A stretch of DNA of 7,887 bases from positions 1 through 7,887 of the forward strand of contig JAIRML010000297.1 of the NCBI GenBank assembly GCA_031258665.1. Reading direction: 5' to 3'. The notes below the pieces were generated by a model. That model had not been told where the DNA came from. It searched no databases and saw only the letters and a program-made list of their open reading frames with translations. Source of the DNA: Oscillospiraceae bacterium. Its GTDB lineage: Bacteria; Bacillota; Clostridia; Oscillospirales; UBA929. Shown here piece by piece: positions 1-6,059 of the stretch. The position numbers and the translations under genes are program-made. Position 1 is the first letter of the stretch. Every line of letters starts with the position of its first letter.

Positions 1-1955
1 CCGCCGTTCGGGATCGTCTCCATCACGGATGTCCCGATAAGATTTTCCGCGAAGGTGTCGGCAATGGTCAGCTTGGAGCTCGTCTGCGCGCTCACCGTGA
101 CCACGCCGCTCTCGATCCAGGACGGCTGGAAATTGAGGAAGTTGAGGTAGCCGTTGCTGTTTGCGTTCGAAACGAGTTTGAGAACGTGGCTGCCCTCCGG
201 CAGCGTGACCAGATACTTCGCGGTGTCTTTCATCTGGTACATCGACGACGCGCTCGTGTTCGGAAGGGCGATGGCCCCCGCGTTCAGCTTGGCGGATTCT
301 TCGTCGATGAAGATGTCAAACGAATCGGCCACGGCCGGGTTCCCGTTGGAGTAGGTCGCCGAGAAGTAATACGCCCCCGCCTGCTGGACGGTGACGGCGT
401 ACTGGAGCCACGCCCCCGCCTCAAAGCCGACGACGGAGGGGACGCCGGCCGACGTGCCCACGGGGAACGAGATCCCCGCCGACCGTTTGGACGGCTCGTA
501 CGCGTTGACGACGGACGTCTTGTCAGGCGCGATCGCAAACGTGACGGGCGGAATCTCCGGGCCGCTGTGCCGCGTCTCGCCGGTCGCGGGGTCAATGAGC
601 ACGTCGAAACTGGCCGACGGCGTGAGGTACTCGTGGGCCTCCTCGGCGACGATGAGCGCCGGGACCTCATAATAGCCGACTTTCACGGCGTTTTTCACCG
701 AATTGCCGACATAGACCCCGTAGCGCCCCGGCTCGATCACCCAGGCGGATTTGTGACCGGTCACGCCCAGGTCGTCGTACGACGAGAGGTCGCTGACCGG
801 GAAGCTGAGCGTGAGCGTCTGCGAAGCGCCCGGGGCCAGCTCGTCTGTCTTGGCAAAGGCCGCCAGTTCGCGGGCCGGTTTGTGGAGCGCGCCGTCCGGC
901 CCCTCAAAATACACCTGGACCACTTCTTTGCCGCTGTACCGGGCGCCCGCGTTGTGCACGGTCGCCGACACTTGGATGCTGCCCCCCTCGGCGGGCACGG
1001 GGCCGTACTCCGGCGCCGTGCCGTACACGGCAGGGACCGTGTCGAGCCGCGTGTAGCCGAGGCCGTAGCCAAACTCATACTGTACTTTGGCATACGTCGG
1101 GTCGGCCGTGGCGAAATACCGGTAGCCGACGTAGATGTCCTCGCTGTAATACACGTCGCCGTTGCCGCCGAACGTGCCGATGCCGCTGGCCGTCGACGAC
1201 GGGTAGTGGTCATACGACTTGGCGAACGTGTCCGCCAAGTGCCCGGACGGGTATTTGTCGCCGACAAGGACGTCCGCGATGGCGTTGCCGCCCTCCATCC
1301 CGGCCTGCCACGCCAGCAGCACCGATTTGATCTGCGGATAGGAATCGACCCACGACAGATCCATCACCCCGCCGATGTTGAGCACGACGACGACGTCCGC
1401 GAAGCTCGCCGTGACGCGCCCGATCAGCGCCGTTTCAGCGTCAGAAAGGTAATAGTCGCCCTTGCTGGCGCTTCTGTCGCCGCCCTCGCCGGAATTGCGG
1501 CTCAGCACGACGACGGCTTTGTTTGCGCCGGCTGCTTTGGCGGCCAAAACGAATTCGTCCGTGGCCGTGTAGCCGGTGTTGCTCTCATACTGCGCGGATG
1601 TCGCCGCGTCAAGCCCGATCTTCTCGTCAGCGACTTTTTGCCTGAGCCCGTACAGGATGTTCCTGTTATACGGCACGTTGACGTCGCCGGACCCGGTGCC
1701 GCCCTTGATCGTGTTGATCTGCGCGCCGCCGAACACCGCGATCTTGTCGGCCGGCGTCAGCGGCAGCACCTGCACGCCGTCGGCGCCCGCGTCGTTTTTG
1801 AGCAGCACCATGCCCTCCGGGCCAATGGCGCGGGAAAGTTCCGGGTTCCCCTCGGCCGGCGCGGCGGTGACGGTGGCGGGCAAGGTGAACGCCGGCGCCA
1901 AAACCACCGCCAGCGCCAGGCAGACAGCCAGTATTCTCCTGCTCTTCTCTCTCAT
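1..1955 (-). CDS. Secreted GH3-type beta-glycosidase, C-domain-first architecture with CBM6-like domain (partial, 3' end outside window)
   Basis: Reading leftward from the ATG at 1955 gives 651 codons with no stop. Residues 1-32 form a signal peptide (MREKSRR, then a hydrophobic core ending near TVTAA). Residues ~40-300 match the GH3 C-terminal alpha/beta sandwich: an EGMVLLKND block, VLPLTP, and the acid/base motif SGEGGDRS with Glu157 as likely proton donor. Residues ~318-430 resemble the Fn3-like domain that follows it (VVQVYFEGPDG, PARELAAFAKT, LAPGASQTLTLSF). Residues ~470-610 resemble a CBM6-type sugar-binding module (AGAWLQYAVTVQQAGAYYFSATYSN, LPEGSHVLKLV). The catalytic nucleophile lies in the GH3 N-terminal barrel, which is not in the window. 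GH3 enzymes with inverted domain order are known in Clostridia, so the barrel is expected beyond position 1. The start is fixed by AAGGAGG at 1963-1969, seven bases from ATG. The likely role is release of sugar from extracellular beta-glycans; substrate is unknown. Confidence 0.9.
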   Translation of the reverse strand, partial: MREKSRRILAVCLALAVVLAPAFTLPATVTAAPAEGNPELSRAIGPEGMVLLKNDAGADGVQVLPLTPADKIAVFGGAQINTIKGGTGSGDVNVPYNRNILYGLRQKVADEKIGLDAATSAQYESNTGYTATDEFVLAAKAAGANKAVVVLSRNSGEGGDRSASKGDYYLSDAETALIGRVTASFADVVVVLNIGGVMDLSWVDSYPQIKSVLLAWQAGMEGGNAIADVLVGDKYPSGHLADTFAKSYDHYPSSTASGIGTFGGNGDVYYSEDIYVGYRYFATADPTYAKVQYEFGYGLGYTRLDTVPAVYGTAPEYGPVPAEGGSIQVSATVHNAGARYSGKEVVQVYFEGPDGALHKPARELAAFAKTDELAPGASQTLTLSFPVSDLSSYDDLGVTGHKSAWVIEPGRYGVYVGNSVKNAVKVGYYEVPALIVAEEAHEYLTPSASFDVLIDPATGETRHSGPEIPPVTFAIAPDKTSVVNAYEPSKRSAGISFPVGTSAGVPSVVGFEAGAWLQYAVTVQQAGAYYFSATYSNGNPAVADSFDIFIDEESAKLNAGAIALPNTSASSMYQMKDTAKYLVTLPEGSHVLKLVSNANSNGYLNFLNFQPSWIESGVVTVSAQTSSKLTIADTFAENLIGTSVMETIPNG

Positions 1956-2107
1956 AAAACTTCCTCCTTCCCCATGTGACATACCCGCGGCGAGACCGCC
2001 GCCGGCACGGTGACAGGCCAGCTTCTTTCACGCCTCATGAACATTGTCCCTCTTTCCTCTGTGGCAGAATTTTTGTGCCCGCGCCCCCGATGGCATGTCT
2101 CTTCGGA

Positions 2108-2159
2108 GGCGGATCTGTCTGCACACAGCTCCGCCAACGGCTTTGTCTGCACACAAAGC
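2108..2159 (-). promoter_or_regulatory. Tandem twin hairpins with identical GUGCAG loops in the GH3 leader
   Basis: In the leader RNA (minus strand), hairpin A (2159-2140) has a perfect 7-bp stem, GCUUUGU/ACAAAGC. Four bases later, hairpin B (2135-2108) has stems of 6 bp (GGCGGA/UCCGCC) and 4 bp (CUGU/ACAG) split by one G/A mismatch. Both present the same six-base loop, GUGCAG. At DNA level this appears as two copies of TGTCTGCACACA, at 2116-2127 and 2144-2155, 28 bases apart. They lie ~44-95 bases into the predicted transcript. Either a two-hairpin RNA target or paired operator sites for a DNA-binding protein would fit. Confidence 0.55.
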
Positions 2160-2209
2160 AACCGCCCTTTCAGGTGGCCATCGTCGTCATCTTGCGAGCG
2201 CCTGTTTTC

Positions 2210-2238
2210 ACTATACAACAAATATCTTTCAAAGTCAA
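2210..2238 (-). promoter_or_regulatory. Sigma-A-type promoter of the GH3 gene
   Basis: On the minus strand, TTGACT (2238-2233) and TATAGT (2215-2210) are separated by exactly 17 bases. Each differs from consensus by one base. A start near 2203 is predicted, giving a ~248-nt leader before the GH3 start codon. Confidence 0.8.
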
Positions 2239-2241
2239 CGA

Positions 2242-2268
2242 AACATCACAAAAAGTTTTTGTGATGTT
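2242..2268. promoter_or_regulatory. 27-bp palindrome next to the GH3 -35 box, candidate operator
   Basis: Arms 2242-2254 (AACATCACAAAAA) and 2256-2268 are perfect reverse complements around one central base. The palindrome ends three bases from the GH3 -35 box, with its centre about 52 bases upstream of the predicted start. That position suits an activator, or a repressor overlapping the polymerase site. The half-site core TCACAAAAA recurs at 2302-2310. The regulator is unknown. It is unlikely to be a terminator, because no separate T-run follows either arm and the hairpin loop would be one base. Confidence 0.6.
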
Positions 2269-2357
2269 CGCCAATTTTATCTGTTTTTTAACAGGATAAA
2301 GTCACAAAAAATCCCGGCGTCAGCGTAAAATATTTCTAAAACACCAAAAGACTTTTC

Positions 2358-2386
2358 TTGACTTGCGACGGCCTCGGGCATATCAT
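2358..2386 (+). promoter_or_regulatory. Sigma-A-type promoter of the nifS-nifU-M20 operon
   Basis: TTGACT (2358-2363) and TATCAT (2381-2386) are 17 bases apart. Transcription would start near 2393, leaving a short leader to the ATG at 2426, with the ribosome binding site AAGGAG at 2412-2417. No IscR-like or T-box-like element is recognisable in the short leader. Confidence 0.75.
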
Positions 2387-2425
2387 AAAATATAACTTGG
2401 GGTATCTTGCGAAGGAGAATGAGAC

Positions 2426-3627
2426 ATGTTTGTGTATTCCGACAACGCGGCCACCATGCCGCTGTCCAAAGAAGCGCTTGCGGCCATGCTCCCCTTCCTG
2501 CGCGACAACTTCGGCAACGCCTCCTCGGTCTACGGCGTTGCGCGGGAGGCGGCCCGGGCGCTGTACGGCGCCCGGGAAGATGTGGCGCGCGCCCTCGGCG
2601 CGAGGCCGGAGGAGATCTACTTCACCGGCGGCGGCACCGAGGCCGACAACTGGGCCCTCAAGGGCGCGGCCGAGGCGCGCCGCGAGCGGGGCCGCCACAT
2701 CATCACCACCGCCATCGAGCACCACGCCGTGCTGCACACGGCGGAGCACCTGGGGAAACAGGGCTGCGAAATCACCCTGCTGCCGGTGGACGAACAGGGC
2801 CGGGTGAGCCCCGAACAGGTGCGCGCCGCGCTTCGCCCGGACACCATCCTCGTCTCTGTCATGACGGCCAACAACGAGATCGGCACGACGAGCCCATCCG
2901 CGAGATCGCCGCCGTCACGCGCGCCCACGGCGCGCTCTTTCACACCGACGCCGTGCAGGCGGTCGGGCATATCCCGATAAACGTGGCCGACCTGGGCGTC
3001 GACCTGCTCTCACTGGCCGGGCACAAGTTCGGCGGCCCGAAGGGCGTGGGCGTCCTGTACATCCGCAAGGGTGTGCGCATCACGCCGCTGCTGCACGGCG
3101 GCGGGCACGAGCGGGGCCAGCGCTCGGGCACGGAAAACGTGGCCGGCGCCGTGGGCCTCGCGGCCGCGCTGACGCATGCCGTGCAGGCGCTGCCCGAGAC
3201 GGAGCCCCTTGTCACCGCCCGCCGCGCGCGCGTCATCGAGGCCCTTTCAAAGATCCCATTTTCGCGCCTGACCGGGGACCCTGTCCACCGGCTGCCGGGG
3301 AACATCTCCTTTGTGTTCGAGGCGGTCGAGGGCGAATCCCTCGTCCTCGGGCTCGACATGGCGGGCGTGTGCGCCTCGTCGGGCTCGGCCTGTTCCTCCG
3401 GTTCGCTGGACCCGTCCCACGTGCTGCTCGCCATCGGGCTGCCCCACGAGATCGCCCATGGCTCGCTGCGCCTCACGATCAGCGAGTACAACTCCGAGGA
3501 GGAGATCGACTATCTCATCGAGCAGGTCACAAACACCGTGAACCGGAGCCGCCGGATGTCGCCCCTGTGGAACGAGGAGACCCTTTCTCCCACGGAGCGC
3601 TTCTGGACGCGGGGCGCCCCCGCCTGA
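2426..3627 (+). CDS. nifS: Cysteine desulfurase, NifS/IscS class, interrupted by a one-base frameshift
   Basis: The enzyme takes sulfur from L-cysteine, using PLP, and passes it on as persulfide for Fe-S cluster assembly. The frame from ATG 2426 carries the N-terminal half (SDNAATMPL, TGGGTEADN, IEHHAVL, NNEIG) but goes wrong after ~residue 154 and stops at 2980. The other half continues one frame over from GAG at 2890 (EPIREIAAV, FHTDAVQAVG, the PLP-lysine block SLAGHKFGGPKG, the GHERGQRSGTEN block, and SGSACSSGS with the catalytic Cys) to TGA at 3627. Adding one base near 2885-2890 restores a 400-residue protein, normal for the family, with PLP Lys201 and catalytic Cys323. The GSACSSG context is that of group I (NifS/IscS) enzymes. 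Both halves keep all conserved motifs, so the indel is either very recent or a sequence error. The start follows AAGGAG by eight bases. Confidence 0.88.
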
Positions 3628-3666
3628 GGCCGGCGCCGCGCCAACGCGTCGCGTCAATATTTGGCG

Positions 3667-3727
3667 CCTTGCTGCCGCGAAGCGGCAGCAAAAACAAGAA
3701 TTTGGGTTGCGGGTGCGGCCTACGTTG
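3667..3727 (-). repeat. Inverted third copy of the two-hairpin repeat, between nifS and nifU
   Basis: Read on the minus strand this 61-bp element aligns to the tandem copy at 5960-6028 with only a 7-base and a 1-base gap. It includes the shared block CCCAAATTCTTGTTTTT and the terminal CAAGG. The second hairpin is a perfect 9-bp stem (3670-3678 with 3682-3690, loop GAA). It differs from the other copies by a paired change: GCTGCCGC/GCGGCAGC here, against GTTGCCGC/GCGGCAAC. The first hairpin is degraded; on the plus-strand RNA it can still form through G-U pairs. The element ends exactly at the GGAG of the nifU ribosome binding region. Confidence 0.8.
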
Positions 3728-3748
3728 GAGAGAGGACTGAACACAGCC

Positions 3749-4168
3749 ATGTATTCCGACAAGGTCATGGACCATTTTTCGAACCCCCGCAATGTGGGGG
3801 AGCTGGCGGACGCCAACGCCGTGGGCCGCGTGGGAAACCCCAAGTGCGGCGATATTATGAAAATGATGATGCGCATTGAGCGCGATGTCATCACGGACGT
3901 CAAATTCAAAACGTTCGGCTGCGGCGCCGCCGTGGCCACTTCCAGCATGGCGACGGAACTCGTCAAGGGCCGGACCGTCGCGGAGGCGCTGGCCCTGACC
4001 AACAAGGCCGTGGCCGAGGCGCTGGACGGCCTGCCCCCTGTCAAGATGCACTGTAGCGTGCTGGCCGAGGAGGCCATCAAATCCGCGATCTCCGACTATT
4101 ACCGCCGGCAGGGCGTCGACCCCGTGCCCATTGTGGGCTGCAACATCGACTGCGAACATTGCCACTGA
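3749..4168 (+). CDS. nifU: Fe-S cluster assembly scaffold, IscU/NifU N-terminal type, with Cys-rich tail
   Basis: This 139-residue cytoplasmic protein is the scaffold on which the desulfurase's sulfur and iron form a cluster before transfer to target proteins. It opens with YSDKVMDHFSNPRNVG, a family signature, and holds the three ligand cysteines in their usual settings: Cys33 in NPKCGD (with Asp35), Cys58 in TFGCGAA, and Cys102 in KMHCSVLAEEAI. The length fits stand-alone IscU proteins; there is no NifU middle or C-terminal domain. The C-terminus ends in GCNIDCEHCH, adding three cysteines (131, 135, 138) in a C-x3-C-x2-C arrangement not part of the basic IscU fold. ATG 3749 is preferred because the family starts here. 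An upstream TTG (3707) would add residues encoded in the repeat. The purine-rich GGAGAGAGG lies at 3727-3735, rather far from the ATG. The stop overlaps the next start. Confidence 0.93.
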   Translation: MYSDKVMDHFSNPRNVGELADANAVGRVGNPKCGDIMKMMMRIERDVITDVKFKTFGCGAAVATSSMATELVKGRTVAEALALTNKAVAEALDGLPPVKMHCSVLAEEAIKSAISDYYRRQGVDPVPIVGCNIDCEHCH

Positions 4169-5712
4169 TGCCGCGGGAAGTTTGGCTGGCCGCCGCCCTG
4201 CTGGCGCTGGCCCTCGCGCTGACGGCGGCGCGGATGCTCCTCCGCGCCGGCCGGATCGGCCGCGCGCGGGTGGGGCCTGTCATCGGCCGCGCGGCGGACC
4301 CGGAGACGGCGGCGCGCGCCGCCGAAGGTCTGGGCGCGCTCATTCGCTGCCGGACCGTATCCCTCGACGCGCCCCGCGGGCACGCCGAGTGGGTGCGCCT
4401 GCGCGACGAATTGAAGCACCGTTACCCGTCTGTCCACGCGGTGATGGAACGGGAGACCGTCGGGCTGTTCAGCCTGCTCTACCGCTGGAAATCTTTGGAT
4501 CCTCAGGGGGACCCGCTGCTCTTTTGCGGGCACCTCGACGTGGTGCCCGCCGAGGACGGCCTCTGGCACTGCCCGCCCTTCGAGGGGCGGGTCGAGGGCG
4601 GCTATGTCTGGGGGCGCGGCGCGCTGGACTGCAAACACATTGTCACCTGCCTGCTGGAGGCTGCCGAAGGCCTGATCCGGCAAGGGTTTTCGCCCACGCG
4701 GGACCTCTACTTCGCGTTTGGGCACGACGAGGAGACCGGCGGCGCGGAGGGCGCCGCCGCGCTGGCCGTCCTGTTTGCCAAGCGCAATCTCCGCTTCGCC
4801 ATGGTCCTCGACGAGGGCGGCGCGCTGGCCCGCGGCATCCTCTCCCTCCGCCGCCCGGTGGCCGAGATCGGCGTGAGCGAAAAGGGCATGATGAATGTGC
4901 GTCTCACCGCCCGAAGCGCGGGCGGCCACGCCGCGCTCCCGCCGCCGCACACGGCGCTCGGCCGGGTCGCCGAGGCCGTCTGCCGGGTGGAGTTTCGGCC
5001 CGGCCCGGCCCGCCTCACGCCGCTGACCACCGACCTTTTGGCCGCGCTCGCGCCGTACCTCTCTTTTTCCTGGCGCTTTTTGATCGCCAACCGTCGGCTG
5101 CTGCGCCGGCCGCTGCTGCGCCGGCTGACGCGCTGCGGGGCGAATGCCTGGCTGCGCACAACCTTCGCGCCCACAACGGCGCGGGCGGGCACGGCCCCGA
5201 ATGTCCTGCCGGACACCGCCGAGGTCGTGTTGAACGTCCGTCTGCTGCACGGGGAGCGGGGCGAGGACGCGCTCGCGTATTTGCGGGACTTGTTCTCCGG
5301 GCTGGACCTGGAGATAGACACCCTCTTTTTGCAGGAGGCCTCCCAGATCTCGGACTACCGGGGCGCGCCCTTCGCGCGGCTCGGCGAAAGCGTGCGGGCG
5401 GTGTTTGGCGCCGTGCCGGTCGTCCCTGTTCTCTTGGCGTCGGCCACCGACGCGCGGCGCTACGAGCCCTTCTCCGCCCATGTGTTTCGTTTCTGCCCCT
5501 TTGTGCTCACGCCGGACGAGCGCGCGCGCATGCACGCCGCCGACGAGCGCGTGAGCCTGGAGGGGCTGGGGCTGGCGGTCGCCTTCTACGAAGATCTGCT
5601 GCGCCGCTGTGCCGGCCCGGCGTTCGGCGACGGGCCGGAGGACGAGACCGGCGCCTTCTCCGAGCCGGCGTCTGGCGCCCCGCCGCCCCCCGTCGAGGCG
5701 CCAGACCCATAA
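4168..5712 (+). CDS. Membrane-anchored M20 family metallopeptidase, PM20D1/carboxypeptidase S-like
   Basis: The 514-residue protein is a probable two-zinc hydrolase that cleaves (or, as in PM20D1, also forms) amide bonds next to amino acids. Residues 6-25 form a hydrophobic N-terminal segment, likely a membrane anchor as in PM20D1 and yeast CPS1. Visible catalytic features: GHLDVVP (His122, Asp124), GRGALDCK (bridging Asp154), HDEETGG (general base Glu188, metal ligand Glu189), LDEGG (Asp215), the lid-domain His254 in AGGHAALPPP, and the late His456 in MHAADERV. The block TTFAPTTARAGTAPNVLPDT (331-350) resembles the CPS/PM20D1 branch. The last ~30 residues are Pro/Gly/Glu-rich and probably disordered. 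ATG 4168 overlaps the nifU stop in TGATG, so translation is likely coupled; I see no separate ribosome binding site. Substrate cannot be read from sequence. No role in Fe-S assembly is known for this family. Confidence 0.88.
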   Translation: MPREVWLAAALLALALALTAARMLLRAGRIGRARVGPVIGRAADPETAARAAEGLGALIRCRTVSLDAPRGHAEWVRLRDELKHRYPSVHAVMERETVGLFSLLYRWKSLDPQGDPLLFCGHLDVVPAEDGLWHCPPFEGRVEGGYVWGRGALDCKHIVTCLLEAAEGLIRQGFSPTRDLYFAFGHDEETGGAEGAAALAVLFAKRNLRFAMVLDEGGALARGILSLRRPVAEIGVSEKGMMNVRLTARSAGGHAALPPPHTALGRVAEAVCRVEFRPGPARLTPLTTDLLAALAPYLSFSWRFLIANRRLLRRPLLRRLTRCGANAWLRTTFAPTTARAGTAPNVLPDTAEVVLNVRLLHGERGEDALAYLRDLFSGLDLEIDTLFLQEASQISDYRGAPFARLGESVRAVFGAVPVVPVLLASATDARRYEPFSAHVFRFCPFVLTPDERARMHAADERVSLEGLGLAVAFYEDLLRRCAGPAFGDGPEDETGAFSEPASGAPPPPVEAPDP

Positions 5713-5809
5713 AACAGGGCTTTGGGGCGCCCCCGGCCGCCGCCCCTCGCCCCTTTCGAAGAAGCGGAATTTTTTCTCTTTCTTTTTGGCGCAAAACGGC
5801 GTATAATAA

Positions 5810-5872
5810 GCCCCGAAGAGGATGTCTCCCCGCCGGCGGGCCCGGCGAAAGGACATCCCGCGGGGCGTTTTT
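5810..5872 (+). terminator. Three-tier hairpin with T-run, terminator of the nifS operon
   Basis: Three nested stems fold into one long hairpin: GCCCCG (5810-5815) with CGGGGC (5861-5866), GGATGTC (5820-5826) with GACATCC (5852-5858), and CGCCGG (5831-5836) with CCGGCG (5842-5847). It is followed by five Ts (5868-5872). It lies ~100 bases beyond the M20 stop. A TATAAT hexamer at 5802-5807, immediately before it, raises the alternative that this is a short independent RNA or an attenuator for the gene at 6060. Confidence 0.65.
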
Positions 5873-5887
5873 ATATCTGCGTTTGCC

Positions 5888-5959
5888 CAATGTGGGCTGC
5901 CTCCGCAGCCCACATTCCAGATTCTCGTTTTTTATTGCCGCTTCGCGGCAATAAGGTAC
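5888..5959 (+). repeat. Two-hairpin repeat, tandem copy 1 (72 bp)
   Basis: The first hairpin has perfect 12-bp arms (5889-5900 with 5905-5916, loop CTCC). The second has 9-bp arms, TATTGCCGC/GCGGCAATA, with loop TTC (5933-5941, 5945-5953). A T6 run joins them. It is 60/72 identical to the next unit without gaps, and two pairs of the differences are compensatory within stems. Confidence 0.88.
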
Positions 5960-6031
5960 CAACGTGGGTTGCCCCTGCAACCCACAACCCAAATTCTTGT
6001 TTTTTGTTGCCGCTTCGCGGCAACAAGGTAT
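5960..6031 (+). repeat. Two-hairpin repeat, tandem copy 2 (72 bp)
   Basis: The first hairpin is GTGGGTTGC/GCAACCCAC with loop CCCT; the second is TGTTGCCGC/GCGGCAACA with loop TTC (6005-6013, 6017-6025). Relative to copy 1, a C-G pair becomes T-A in the first stem and an A-T pair becomes G-C in the second. The unit ends 28 bases before the AIM24 start codon, so both copies lie in that gene's upstream region. TTGCCG (6007-6012) and TATTAA (6029-6034), 16 bases apart, could serve as a weak promoter at the repeat's end; this is speculative. Confidence 0.88.
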
Positions 6032-6059
6032 TAAAACGCCCCGGGAAGGAGGAAAAGAT

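Noticed and set aside
186..1979. Long rightward open frame (~597 codons) opposite the GH3 gene
   Set aside because: It lies antisense to a clear GH3 protein, is Arg/Val/Asp-rich without recognisable domains, and is a by-product of high GC content.
2108..2159. Canonical ANTAR antitermination element
   Set aside because: The hexaloops read GUGCAG rather than A at position 1 and G at position 4, and no U-tract follows the second hairpin.
2242..2268. CRP/FNR-type binding site
   Set aside because: The half-sites are in the opposite order (TCACA then TGTGA), with the wrong spacing for TGTGA-N6-TCACA.
2880..2895. Programmed -1 ribosomal frameshift in the desulfurase gene
   Set aside because: No slippery heptamer is present and no such mechanism is known for this family; a simple one-base indel explains it.
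3707..3748. Upstream TTG start for nifU adding 14 residues
   Set aside because: The added residues are encoded within the repeat element and do not match the family; the family N-terminus begins at ATG 3749.
4099..5954. Long open frames on both strands (~600 codons each) across the M20 gene
   Set aside because: They have Arg/Ala/Gly/Pro-rich low-complexity composition with no motifs, while the frame from 4168 holds a complete M20 active site.
5888..6031. CRISPR array
   Set aside because: Only two contiguous 72-bp units with no unique spacers and 83% identity; each unit has two internal hairpins.
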